DNA from: Gelria sp.
GTDB taxonomy: Bacteria > Bacillota > Syntrophomonadia > Syntrophomonadales > Syntrophomonadaceae
Direction of reading: 5' to 3'
Assembly: GCA_012839665.1 (NCBI GenBank)
Contig: DUMX01000013.1
Coordinates: 1 to 17,956 of the forward strand
DNA: 17,956 nt
The notes below the pieces were generated by a model, which had not been told where the DNA came from, ran no database searches, and saw only the letters and a program-made list of their open reading frames with translations. Each line of letters starts with the position of its first letter. The stretch's first letter is position 1. Positions 1 through 7,653 of the stretch are shown here, piece after piece. Both the position numbers and the translations under genes were made by a program.

Positions 1-41
1 GATATATATTATAATGAAAGTATAAATATGGCCAAAATTAT

Positions 42-112
42 GCTGGAGTTCTTACGCCAGCTCCCTCTGGAGCAAAGCTGCGTTTGTCCCAGCTTACGCA
101 AGGAAACTTTGC
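42..112. other. Cluster of four small hairpins in the leader
   Basis: Four short inverted repeats sit almost back to back: GCTGG/CCAGC (42-46/57-61), GCTCC/GGAGC (60-64/69-73), AAGCTG/CAGCTT (75-80/90-95) and GCAAGG/CTTTGC (98-103/107-112, one G-T pair). The surrounding DNA is very AT-rich, so this GC-rich block stands out. It may be a structured RNA, the tail of an upstream transcript, or a decayed repeat. No known riboswitch or T-box signature was recognised. Confidence 0.3.
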
Positions 113-166
113 TTAAAACATACACTTAAGAAAATAAATTTTAAAGCATTTAAAGCAATAATATAG

Positions 167-183
167 TGATAACCCGGTTATCA
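167..183. promoter_or_regulatory. 17-bp palindrome, candidate operator upstream of the UPF0182 gene
   Basis: TGATAACC-C-GGTTATCA is a perfect 8-bp inverted repeat around a single central base. It lies directly after a TATAGT hexamer (162-167) that could act as a -10 box, although no good -35 is visible. Position and symmetry suit a dimeric repressor site controlling the membrane protein gene that begins about 60 bp downstream. No regulator gene is adjacent. Confidence 0.4.
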
Positions 184-244
184 AAGTAAATTTTAATTCA
201 CCCTGACGGGTACACGGCAAGATTCTAATTATTAGGAGGGGGTT

Positions 245-3004
245 TTGTTATTGGACACCAGATCTAACAGGGGTATGATCAATCTTGTAATATTCCTGAT
301 TGTGCTGGGTATTCTATCGCTTTTGACGGCACTTTATGTCGATTGGCTTTGGTTTAACTCAGTAGGTTTCAGCAAGGTATTTCAAATCCTGTTATTCAAT
401 CGGGTAGGTATTTATGTGGTAGTTTTCCTGCTGACCTTGCTACTATTTTACTTTAACCTCAGGTTAACCCGCAGGCACCTAGGAGAATATGAACGACCTG
501 ATGAAACTGATGAGGGACGCGAAATCATTTATTTAAATCAGGAAAGGAGCCCTTACCGAGAATTTCTTCAAGGTAAAATGGCCCGGTGGGTTTTTCTTGG
601 AATCAGTATACTGGCTGCATTATTAATTAGTTCAACCGCAGCTGATAACTGGATAGTTGTTCAGCAATTTATCAACCGAGTTTCTGTAGGTACAGTTGAC
701 CCTATTTTCTCCAAGGATATTGGTTTCTATTTCTTTGATCTGACCTTTTATCGCTTTGTTTACGGTATCCTGATGGCAGCCCTGATCTTAACTACAGTGG
801 TAGTAGGATTTATCTATATGCTAAATGCATCTACCGAGTTGTTGTTTGGTGACTGGAAGCAATTTACCTTCGCTAAAAGTCACGTAGCCATTCTTTTAGC
901 TGCTATTTTTGCTCTGAAAGCTATCGGCTATAAACTATCCGCCTATGAGATATTGTTTTCCCCCAGCGGTCTTGTTTACGGGGCTACCTATACAGATGTT
1001 CACGCGAAACTACTGGCTTATAAAGTATTACTTTTCGTATCCATAGTTGTAGCTATAGTTATACTGGCCAATATCTTTATCAAAAAACTAAACTGGATAT
1101 TGTTTAGCATTGGGGCCTGGATAGTGCTGGCTATAGTAATGAATGGCATTTATCCGGCAGTGCTGCAGAAATTGGTAGTGCAACCTAATGAGTTCAACCG
1201 GGAAAAGCCTTATATCCAGGCAGCTATCAAATATACGCGCCAGGCTTATGGCCTGGATAAAGTTCAGAACCGCAATTTTACTGTGGATTATGACCTTGAC
1301 ATTAAGAGTCCTAATAATCAGGACACTATAACTAATATCAGACTGTGGGACTGGGAACCATTAACAGATACCTATAAAAGCCTACAAGAGCTCAGGCCTT
1401 ATTATGTATTTCATGACATGGACATTGACCGCTATATGATTGATGGTAAATACCGTCAAGTAATGATTTCTGCCCGTGAATTGGACCAGAACAATCTTAA
1501 TCCAGAGGCCAAAACCTGGATTAACGAGAAATTGATGTACACTCACGGGTATGGAGTTGTTGTCAGTCCGGTTAATGAGGTAGCTCAGGAAGGCTTCCCG
1601 CATTTCTTTATAAAAGATATACCTCCACGTTTTGATACTTCATTAGAGATAACCCGGCCGGAGATATACTTTGGTGAACGTACCGACTCTTATGTAATGG
1701 TTAATACCAAACAAAAAGAATTTGATTATCCAGAAGGAGACACTAATGTTTATTCCACTTATGAAGGTAAAAATGGAATAAAAATAAACTCTTTTGGTCG
1801 CCGGTTATTATTAAGCTGGGTACTCAAAGACTATAAAATGATACTCTCCACTGATATTAGCAACGATAGCCAGGTGTTGATGAACCGTAACATTCTTGAC
1901 CGAGCTAAAAAAATTGCCCCTTATCTGGCTTTTGATGGTGACCCTTATATAGTCATCGACGATAAAGGTAAATTATTCTGGATGCTTGATACTTACACCA
2001 GCAGTAACAGGTATCCTTACGCACAGCCTTTTGACCAACAGGGAAATAATTATCTGCGTAATGCAGTTAAAATAACCTGTGATGCTTATACCGGTAAATT
2101 AAACTTCTATGTGGCTGATCCTTCAGACCCGATAATAAAAACTTACCAAAGAATATTCCCGGGTATGTATCAACCCTTAGAAAATATGCCCGATGGCCTT
2201 AAGGCTCATATACGGTATCCGGTAGATCTTTACCAGGTGCAGGCGCAAATATATAAGACCTATCATATGACTGACCCTTATGTGTTTTATAACAAAGAAG
2301 ACCCCTGGTTGATACCAAAAGAAATTGTAAATAGTGAACAACAGACCATGGAGCCTTATTATATAGTCATGCGTTTACCGGAAGCGGATAAATCCGAATA
2401 TATATTAATGCTACCTTTTACTCCTAAAAGCCGGCCCAATATGATTGCCTGGATGTGTGCACGGATGGATGGAGATGAGTATGGAAAATTATTAGTCTAT
2501 AATTTCCCCAAACAGGAAACCATCTACGGACCGGAACAACTAGAATCGAGGATTAACCAGGATACGGATATTTCCCAACAGCTGAGCCTATGGAATCAGC
2601 AGGGCTCACGAGTATATCGCGGTAATCTTCTGGTTATTCCTATGGATGATTCTATATTATATGTGGAACCACTATACTTGCAGGCAGAGAATAGCCGAAT
2701 ACCTGAATTAAAACGGGTTATTGCCGGGTTTGATGATGAAATAGTAATGGAAACTACGCTGGATAAGGCATTGACCAGGCTGTTTGATAAAAAACCGACA
2801 CCACCAACTACCGAAGTGGATAGCCAAACACCTGAAATAGCAGATGCTGGCAGTGACGATATAGCTAAACTGGCTAAATTGGCCCGGCAGTACTATGACA
2901 AGGCTAACCAGCGTCTGCGGGAAGGTGACTGGGCCGGTTATGGTGATAATATTAATAAATTAAATGATGTTATCCGCAAGTTGGAAAAGAGCTCTAATCA
3001 ATAA
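245..3004 (+). CDS. UPF0182 family integral membrane protein
   Basis: A 919-residue protein recognised as UPF0182, a family of unknown function common in Firmicutes, Actinobacteria and Cyanobacteria. The N-terminal third holds about seven hydrophobic segments (roughly residues 12-32, 47-67, 113-132, 172-195, 211-226, 258-280, 287-308), and a large polar domain of about 600 residues follows, probably outside the membrane. The C-terminus (about 870-919) is helical and charged, ending in the K/L/R-rich helix usual for the family; an acidic/Pro-Thr linker (about 840-868) precedes it. Length matches the family. The start is uncertain: AGGAGG at 234-239 lies 5 nt from TTG 245 and 11 nt from TTG 251, and an in-frame ATG is at 275. 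It is monocistronic, between a candidate operator and a stem-loop. No enzymatic motif was seen. Confidence 0.9.
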   Translation: MLLDTRSNRGMINLVIFLIVLGILSLLTALYVDWLWFNSVGFSKVFQILLFNRVGIYVVVFLLTLLLFYFNLRLTRRHLGEYERPDETDEGREIIYLNQERSPYREFLQGKMARWVFLGISILAALLISSTAADNWIVVQQFINRVSVGTVDPIFSKDIGFYFFDLTFYRFVYGILMAALILTTVVVGFIYMLNASTELLFGDWKQFTFAKSHVAILLAAIFALKAIGYKLSAYEILFSPSGLVYGATYTDVHAKLLAYKVLLFVSIVVAIVILANIFIKKLNWILFSIGAWIVLAIVMNGIYPAVLQKLVVQPNEFNREKPYIQAAIKYTRQAYGLDKVQNRNFTVDYDLDIKSPNNQDTITNIRLWDWEPLTDTYKSLQELRPYYVFHDMDIDRYMIDGKYRQVMISARELDQNNLNPEAKTWINEKLMYTHGYGVVVSPVNEVAQEGFPHFFIKDIPPRFDTSLEITRPEIYFGERTDSYVMVNTKQKEFDYPEGDTNVYSTYEGKNGIKINSFGRRLLLSWVLKDYKMILSTDISNDSQVLMNRNILDRAKKIAPYLAFDGDPYIVIDDKGKLFWMLDTYTSSNRYPYAQPFDQQGNNYLRNAVKITCDAYTGKLNFYVADPSDPIIKTYQRIFPGMYQPLENMPDGLKAHIRYPVDLYQVQAQIYKTYHMTDPYVFYNKEDPWLIPKEIVNSEQQTMEPYYIVMRLPEADKSEYILMLPFTPKSRPNMIAWMCARMDGDEYGKLLVYNFPKQETIYGPEQLESRINQDTDISQQLSLWNQQGSRVYRGNLLVIPMDDSILYVEPLYLQAENSRIPELKRVIAGFDDEIVMETTLDKALTRLFDKKPTPPTTEVDSQTPEIADAGSDDIAKLAKLARQYYDKANQRLREGDWAGYGDNINKLNDVIRKLEKSSNQ

Positions 3005-3017
3005 TATTGAAAGGGCG

Positions 3018-3049
3018 GGGCGGTCAGAGATATATATAAAAGACCGCCC
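3018..3049 (+). terminator. Stem-loop after the UPF0182 gene
   Basis: GGGCGGTC (3018-3025) pairs perfectly with GACCGCCC (3042-3049) around a 16-nt AT-rich loop, 13 nt after the stop codon. No U-tract follows, so it is either a weak intrinsic terminator or a 3'-end stabilising hairpin. Confidence 0.5.
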
Positions 3050-3114
3050 TTAGATAATATATACAGCTCTAAAATTTAATATAAAGTAGCTGCATTTTTA
3101 AGGGGGAGAAAATT

Positions 3115-4014
3115 GTGCTGCTTAAAATTAGCGACCGGTTAAGCCTGGTTATCAGTGAAACCGGCTTTACCTATTGTAATTGTCTGTTTATCGATGATGA
3201 TGTTAGGACTATTATTGATACTGGTGCCAACCGCAATTCTTTGGAGGAAATAAAACCAGATAGTACCGACCTGGTTCTGTATACTCATCATCATATTGAC
3301 CATGTCCGGGGTAATGCGTATTTTCCTCAGGCTCAAAAATACATTCATGAACTGGACTACCCGGCACTGGAGAACCTGGAAGCCATTATTCATTATAATT
3401 GTGTTGATCGCTGGACGGAACTAATGCCAGGATATGATTTTGCAGAATCAGGCACGATATTAGGTATGGGTGAGGAACAATATAAAGGGTTAGAGAAGGT
3501 GGACCATACATTTGAGGATCAAAAAATTTTTGATTTGGGCCATACCCAGGTACAGGCATTGCACACTCCAGGTCATTCTGCCGGTCACTGTGTTTTTTGG
3601 TTCCCGGAAGAGGAATTGGTGTTTTCCGGTGATATTTGCCTGACTAAAGCAGGTCCCTGGTATGGAGAAGTATTTGCCAATCCGGGTGATATGTTGAACT
3701 CCATTGAGCGGGTAATGGGGCTTAAACCCAAAAAAATAGTTTCCTGTCACACCAACCAGGTTTATGATGATCCTATACCCAGGTTAACTGAATTCAAGAA
3801 CCGTATATATAAACGAGAGGAAAGGATATACAAATATTTGACTTTACGGACTGCAGATTTGGGTGAAATTGCAGACCAGCATTTAATTTATAAATACCAC
3901 CCCACTCCATTTGTTCTTTTCTGGGAAAAATTAATGGTACTCAAGCATCTAGAACGACTTATTCAACAAGATAGGGTAGAAGAAGTAGAGCCCGGTTTAT
4001 ATCAAGCTAGATAA
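3115..4014 (+). CDS. Metallo-beta-lactamase-fold hydrolase
   Basis: A 299-residue protein of the metallo-beta-lactamase (MBL) superfamily. The metal motif HxHxDH is H58, H60, D62, H63 (in THHHIDH), followed by the PGH histidine H154, the bridging aspartate in SGD (D173) and a late histidine H212. A full set of di-metal ligands is therefore present and the enzyme should be active. About 85 residues after the last ligand form a helical C-terminus resembling the winged-helix extension of LACTB2-like/glyoxalase-II-like MBL proteins. The substrate cannot be read from sequence; thioester, phosphoester or RNA are all possible. The start is GTG 3115, with AGGGGGAG about 5-6 nt upstream. It is cytoplasmic, with no signal peptide. 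Confidence 0.88.
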   Translation: MLLKISDRLSLVISETGFTYCNCLFIDDDVRTIIDTGANRNSLEEIKPDSTDLVLYTHHHIDHVRGNAYFPQAQKYIHELDYPALENLEAIIHYNCVDRWTELMPGYDFAESGTILGMGEEQYKGLEKVDHTFEDQKIFDLGHTQVQALHTPGHSAGHCVFWFPEEELVFSGDICLTKAGPWYGEVFANPGDMLNSIERVMGLKPKKIVSCHTNQVYDDPIPRLTEFKNRIYKREERIYKYLTLRTADLGEIADQHLIYKYHPTPFVLFWEKLMVLKHLERLIQQDRVEEVEPGLYQAR

Positions 4015-4114
4015 GAAGATATTAATTAACTTAACCCCTGGCTACTATTTTCATTAGTGATTGCGTATGATTAGCAGACCTGGGGGGATAAGCATTATTT
4101 TAGGAAGTGATATA

Positions 4115-4672
4115 GTGACTGATACCGTAAAGAAAATGAAAATTGTCTGCCTGGGTGATAGTATTACCTACGGTTTCCCCTTTGGTCCCCGGACGTCCTG
4201 GGTAACTATGCTAGCTCAGGTTCTGGACGCAGAAGTAATTAATCAGGGTATAAATGGTAATACTACGACTGGTATGCTCAGGCGTTTTGAGCGTTCAGTC
4301 TTACGCTATAATCCGACTCATGTGATTATTATGGGAGGAATTAACGATGTAATCTGTGGGGAATCATTTGACCGTATTAGCTGGAACCTGCGTGAGATGA
4401 TAGAAAAAGCAGAGGAAGCAGGGATTGAAGTAATATTGGGTTTACCTACTGCTGTAGATGAACCTTATTGGGAAAAACTCGTCTCCAGAATTCGCCAGTG
4501 GATGTTGGATTATGCCAATGAACATGGTCTTAAGGTGATAAACTTTGCCGCTGCCTTTTATGATGAAAACGGCAATGTTCGTAGTGACCTCTTACTGGCC
4601 GATGGGGGTCACCCTAGCACCAGCGGTTACCAGGCTATGTTCGAACAAATCGATTTAAGTATATTCGAGTAA
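4115..4672 (+). CDS. SGNH/GDSL-family hydrolase
   Basis: A small esterase/lipase-type hydrolase of the SGNH superfamily. With the GTG start used here it is 185 residues and begins close to block I, VCLGDSITYG (catalytic Ser16). Block II Gly/Asn is in QGINGNTT, block III Asn in GGIND, and block V Asp/His in DGGHPS, so the whole catalytic set is visible. There is no signal peptide, so a cytoplasmic carbohydrate or lipid esterase is likely; the substrate is unknown. Start choice: the frame stays open upstream to TTG 4061 and ATG 4067 but neither has a ribosome site. GTG 4115 has AGGAAG about 9 nt upstream, and ATG 4136 is a further alternative without one. The gene follows the MBL hydrolase by 100 bp and converges on the minus-strand unit that ends at 4689. 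Confidence 0.87.
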   Translation: MTDTVKKMKIVCLGDSITYGFPFGPRTSWVTMLAQVLDAEVINQGINGNTTTGMLRRFERSVLRYNPTHVIIMGGINDVICGESFDRISWNLREMIEKAEEAGIEVILGLPTAVDEPYWEKLVSRIRQWMLDYANEHGLKVINFAAAFYDENGNVRSDLLLADGGHPSTSGYQAMFEQIDLSIFE

Positions 4673-4688
4673 TTCAATTTTGAATTCC

Positions 4689-5675
4689 CTATACTGCCGG
4701 GGGTACTTCTTCGGGCTTTAGAGGAGGTACTTCTAGAATGGATAAGTCTCCCTCCCCAGGATGGTATACTTTTACCTGTGCTTGCTTCAGGTTTTTGGCA
4801 TCACTATAGCGGGCAACAATAGCGGCAGAGTATTTTATTAACTCTTCATCAAAATCCGGACTATAACGAAGTAAACCTATAGGGCCAGGACGATTGGTAA
4901 CCTTTATAAGCCAATCACTTGACCGAGCATCTTCCTCTAATTTTCGATTTTCCGACTGGTTCCTGCCTACCACCAGTAATTTATCAATGCCTACAACAAA
5001 ATGGCGCCCCACTTTTAAAATTTCCAATTCATCCTGCCCAGGGGCTTTATTTTTTTCCAATAACTTCTTTAATCGGCGCACAAAATTCTGCTCCGTTAGC
5101 AAGCATCCTCCAGCCGGGGAAGGGTAATCCGTAATACCGAACTGTTCCGCTAACTCTATCTGCCGGGTACGCCCGCGTCCGCTGATATCTAATAAACCTT
5201 CCCGTTCTATCCAACCCCGTATCTCCGGTTCTGTAGGAGGTAATAATTTACCAGACAGTGGCCTGACGATAAAACCTCGATAACCAGACAACTTATCTAC
5301 TGCATTAAGGGCAGATTTGTTCTGGCTCATGGGTCTTTGACCTACTACTTCTCCAGTAATTAGAAAAGAAGCGTCTACCCGGCTCATATAATCGCCCGCT
5401 TTCCTTAACATATAACCGTGGCAATCTATGCAAGGATTAAGATTTTTACCAAAGCCGTAGACGGGGTTACTAAGAACCTCAGGTATATATTCAGCGCTGA
5501 TATCAATATTGTGAAGTTCTATACCCAGGTCCTTAGCTGCCTGGGTAGTCCGTCCGCTACCACCAAAAAACGGAGTAACAAAGTTTATCCCCAGAACATC
5601 AATACCCTGCTTCTTAATCAAGGTTACTGCCAGTTGGGAGTCAAGACCCCCAGAGAAAAGACTAATAGCTCTCAT
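4689..5675 (-). CDS. PP-loop tRNA-thiolation-like ATPase with NFACT-R-like C-terminus
   Basis: A 328-residue protein. The N-terminus carries the PP-loop SGGLDS (8-13) used by ThiI, MnmA and TtuA-type enzymes to adenylate a target uridine or carboxyl. A CIDC pair (C82, C85) and an isolated Cys in PAGGC (C191) could carry sulfur or a cluster. From about residue 215 the sequence resembles the NFACT-R/DUF814 RNA-binding module (KVGRHFVVG, then VVGRNQSENRKLEE). Together these suggest a tRNA sulfur-transfer enzyme, but no THUMP domain is present, so it is not classical ThiI. ATG 5675 is preferred over GTG 5684: its GGAG site is about 10 nt away, and the ATG overlaps the TGA of the upstream DUF523 gene (ATGA), implying translational coupling. 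It converges with the SGNH gene, 16 bp apart. Confidence 0.8.
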   Translation of the reverse strand: MRAISLFSGGLDSQLAVTLIKKQGIDVLGINFVTPFFGGSGRTTQAAKDLGIELHNIDISAEYIPEVLSNPVYGFGKNLNPCIDCHGYMLRKAGDYMSRVDASFLITGEVVGQRPMSQNKSALNAVDKLSGYRGFIVRPLSGKLLPPTEPEIRGWIEREGLLDISGRGRTRQIELAEQFGITDYPSPAGGCLLTEQNFVRRLKKLLEKNKAPGQDELEILKVGRHFVVGIDKLLVVGRNQSENRKLEEDARSSDWLIKVTNRPGPIGLLRYSPDFDEELIKYSAAIVARYSDAKNLKQAQVKVYHPGEGDLSILEVPPLKPEEVPPAV

Positions 5676-6139
5676 TCCAGGCACTCTCCCTTTTCCATAT
5701 ATTCATCTTCATCCATTACCCGAATACCGTTTTCTTTTAAGAGTGCAGCTGTAACTCCATCAGCCTGGCGAAGTTTATAACTAAAACTGCCATCATAAAT
5801 ATACTTGCTTCCACAGGAAGGACTGCGGCTCTTTAAAATAGCAATTTCTACGCCTGCCAGCTTCGCAATCTTTAACGTTTCATAAGCACCCCTAATATAG
5901 TTATCGCTTACATCCTCACCGTTTTTATTAATTACCTTGCTATTGCCTGCCAGTACATCCTGACCTGAACCGGCATTTATTTCTGCAGGCAACCGGGGAG
6001 TCGGCAACCCACCTAACTGTTCTGGACATACCGGAATTACAGCGCCTTCCTGCATTAATTCCATGAAATAAAGGTTAATATTGTTTTTTCCATTATATTT
6101 GCAATTAATTCCACATAAACAAGCGCTGACTAACTTCAT
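5672..6139 (-). CDS. DUF523 family protein, TudS-like 2-thiouracil desulfurase
   Basis: A 155-residue DUF523 protein of normal family length. Signature segments are SACLCGINCKYNGK (5-18), VCPEQLGGLPTPR (37-49) and LKSRSPSCGS with IYDGSF (about 102-117). Cysteines C9, C38 and C109 occupy the three conserved positions that, in characterised TudS proteins, hold a [4Fe-4S] cluster used to remove sulfur from 2-thiouracil. The likely role is desulfuration of thiolated uracil from degraded tRNA, or a closely related cluster-dependent step; the assignment is by family. It is first in a two-gene minus-strand unit and its TGA overlaps the start of the PP-loop enzyme. ATG 6139 is preceded by AAGGAG about 10 nt away. 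Confidence 0.87.
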   Translation of the reverse strand: MKLVSACLCGINCKYNGKNNINLYFMELMQEGAVIPVCPEQLGGLPTPRLPAEINAGSGQDVLAGNSKVINKNGEDVSDNYIRGAYETLKIAKLAGVEIAILKSRSPSCGSKYIYDGSFSYKLRQADGVTAALLKENGIRVMDEDEYMEKGECLE

Positions 6140-6212
6140 CTACTTTTATCTCCTTTTCGGTCTGTTTATAGAAACCTATGGCCGGGGGTGAGTTAAAAAA
6201 CAGGCAAAAGCA

Positions 6213-6242
6213 TTAGCAAATATTAGCTACTTTACATATGAT
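6213..6242 (+). promoter_or_regulatory. Candidate promoter of the yheC/D-like pair
   Basis: TTAGCA (6213-6218) and TATGAT (6237-6242) are separated by 18 bp and could be a weak vegetative promoter. The same place reads CATATGATA (6235-6243), which fits the CATANNNTA -10 pattern of the late mother-cell factor SigK, although no clear matching -35 is seen. A sporulation promoter would fit the spore-coat-type genes downstream. Confidence 0.28.
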
Positions 6243-6276
6243 ATGATACAAAACATTAACGGTGGAGACAAATAAA

Positions 6277-7629
6277 ATGCATGATTTTTTGATGGTAAAT
6301 ATAATAGCAGAACCCCAGTTAGATCAGGGTAACATAGTGCTCGGTGCTAATCTTACTCACTTTGTTGTTTTGGACTACAAACAAATGGTGATATTAAATG
6401 TTGGGAAAAACCAAAAAAATTTAAAGGCCAAAATTAGCACATCACGTTTAACCCAAAACAGCATATATATGAACCCGTCTTTAATAAAAAAGTGGTTCCT
6501 TCAAGAAAATCGGAAATATGGTGTTAGTTTCAATCAGAATAAAATTCATATCGGACCCGTGGTAGGAATAGTTGCTCCCAAAATGAACAGCAAAAACAGA
6601 CCATACGGAAGCCAAACTGCTTTTTTCCAGGAAATTATGACTTGTAGTCGGGCACTGGGACAGATATGCTTTGCCTTCTATTTCACAGATATAGACTGGA
6701 ATAAGAAAACAATTAATGGATATTATCATAACAAAAATGGGTGGCAGCGGGGAAAATTTCCGCTACCTGATGTCGTTTATCCCCGCAGTAAATTTTATGT
6801 CTCCAATCAGGCTAATAGCCGACGTCGACTAAAACAGGCGGGGATAAAGATTCTTAATCCGCAAATGGTAGGTAAGTGGGAAGCATACCGTTTATTTAAG
6901 CAAAACCCAGATATACAGCCATATTTGCCCGAGACCAGGTTAATTAATAGTTTTCGCCAGGTTGAAATAATGGCCCGGAAACACCGTGCCATTTATCTCA
7001 AACCAGTTAATGGGACCCAGGGGAAAAATATTATTCGGGTAAATAGAAGTCAAAAATCCCCGGGTTACCACTATCAATATCACTGTAATGGTAGATTATG
7101 CAAAGGGACTGCCAACGATTTACTGCAATTGCGAAAAAAGTTGCGCCCGGTTATGGCAGGTAAGACTTATCTAGTTCAAACAGAAATCAATCTCCTACGG
7201 TATAAGGGGGGAATAGTGGATATTCGAGTTATGGTACAAAAGGAGCACAACGGCAGATGGAAAGTTACTGGAATGGCCTGCCGGGTGGGAAAACCGGGCG
7301 CTATAACTAGTAACATAAGTTGTGGCGGCAAGGCTATGAAAGTAGAAACAGTTCTAAAAAAGAGTTTTAATAGCGAGAAGCAGGTAAACCAGATAATAAA
7401 TACCATTATTTTCGTTGCTCTGCATGCAGCTATTGGCATAGAAGAGCATTTGGGTAATTGCGGGGAGGCAGGAATAGACATAGGAGTTGATAAGTATGGA
7501 CAAGTATGGTTTATTGAAGCCAACTTGCGTCCAGCCCGATTTGTATTTTCATTAATTGGTGAAACCGAGACACGCCGAAAATCTATAGAAACTCCACTAT
7601 TATATGCCAGGTATCTGGCCGGATTCTAA
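6277..7629 (+). CDS. YheC/YheD-type ATP-grasp ligase, paralog 1
   Basis: A 450-residue member of the YheC/D family, ATP-grasp proteins known as endospore-coat-associated in Bacillus. An N-terminal domain of about 90 residues precedes IGPVVGIVAP. Next come the family's FPLPDVVY and LPET segments, the ATP-binding lysine in YLKP (K242), the glycine loop GTQGKN (246-251), DIRVMVQK, and metal-binding residues in GIDIGVD and FIEANLRP (E414). ATP-grasp enzymes join a carboxylate to an amine via an acyl-phosphate; the substrate here is unknown. It diverges from its neighbours: PRSKF replaces the usual NRIxSR, and ANLRP replaces VNSKP. GTG 6262 extends the frame, but GGTGGAG at 6261-6267 sits 9 nt before ATG 6277, which is preferred. 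The second paralog follows after 24 bp. Confidence 0.88.
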   Translation: MHDFLMVNIIAEPQLDQGNIVLGANLTHFVVLDYKQMVILNVGKNQKNLKAKISTSRLTQNSIYMNPSLIKKWFLQENRKYGVSFNQNKIHIGPVVGIVAPKMNSKNRPYGSQTAFFQEIMTCSRALGQICFAFYFTDIDWNKKTINGYYHNKNGWQRGKFPLPDVVYPRSKFYVSNQANSRRRLKQAGIKILNPQMVGKWEAYRLFKQNPDIQPYLPETRLINSFRQVEIMARKHRAIYLKPVNGTQGKNIIRVNRSQKSPGYHYQYHCNGRLCKGTANDLLQLRKKLRPVMAGKTYLVQTEINLLRYKGGIVDIRVMVQKEHNGRWKVTGMACRVGKPGAITSNISCGGKAMKVETVLKKSFNSEKQVNQIINTIIFVALHAAIGIEEHLGNCGEAGIDIGVDKYGQVWFIEANLRPARFVFSLIGETETRRKSIETPLLYARYLAGF

Positions 7630-7653
7630 GTAAAAGGAGAGGTATTAGATTTA

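Noticed and set aside
28..129. 33-codon ORF starting ATG at 28
   Set aside because: Only a weak GAAAG precedes it, the sequence is dominated by hairpin-forming bases, and the peptide resembles nothing known.
1..244. Riboswitch or T-box upstream of the UPF0182 gene
   Set aside because: No T-box sequence, no recognised riboswitch core and no terminator/antiterminator pair were found.
4673..4688. Terminator between the SGNH gene and the minus-strand PP-loop gene
   Set aside because: ATTCAA/TTGAAT is only 6 bp, AT-only apart from one C/G pair, and has no proper loop.
5418..5780. 120-codon plus-strand ORF opposite the PP-loop and DUF523 genes
   Set aside because: It is antisense to two genes with clear family motifs and has no motif of its own.
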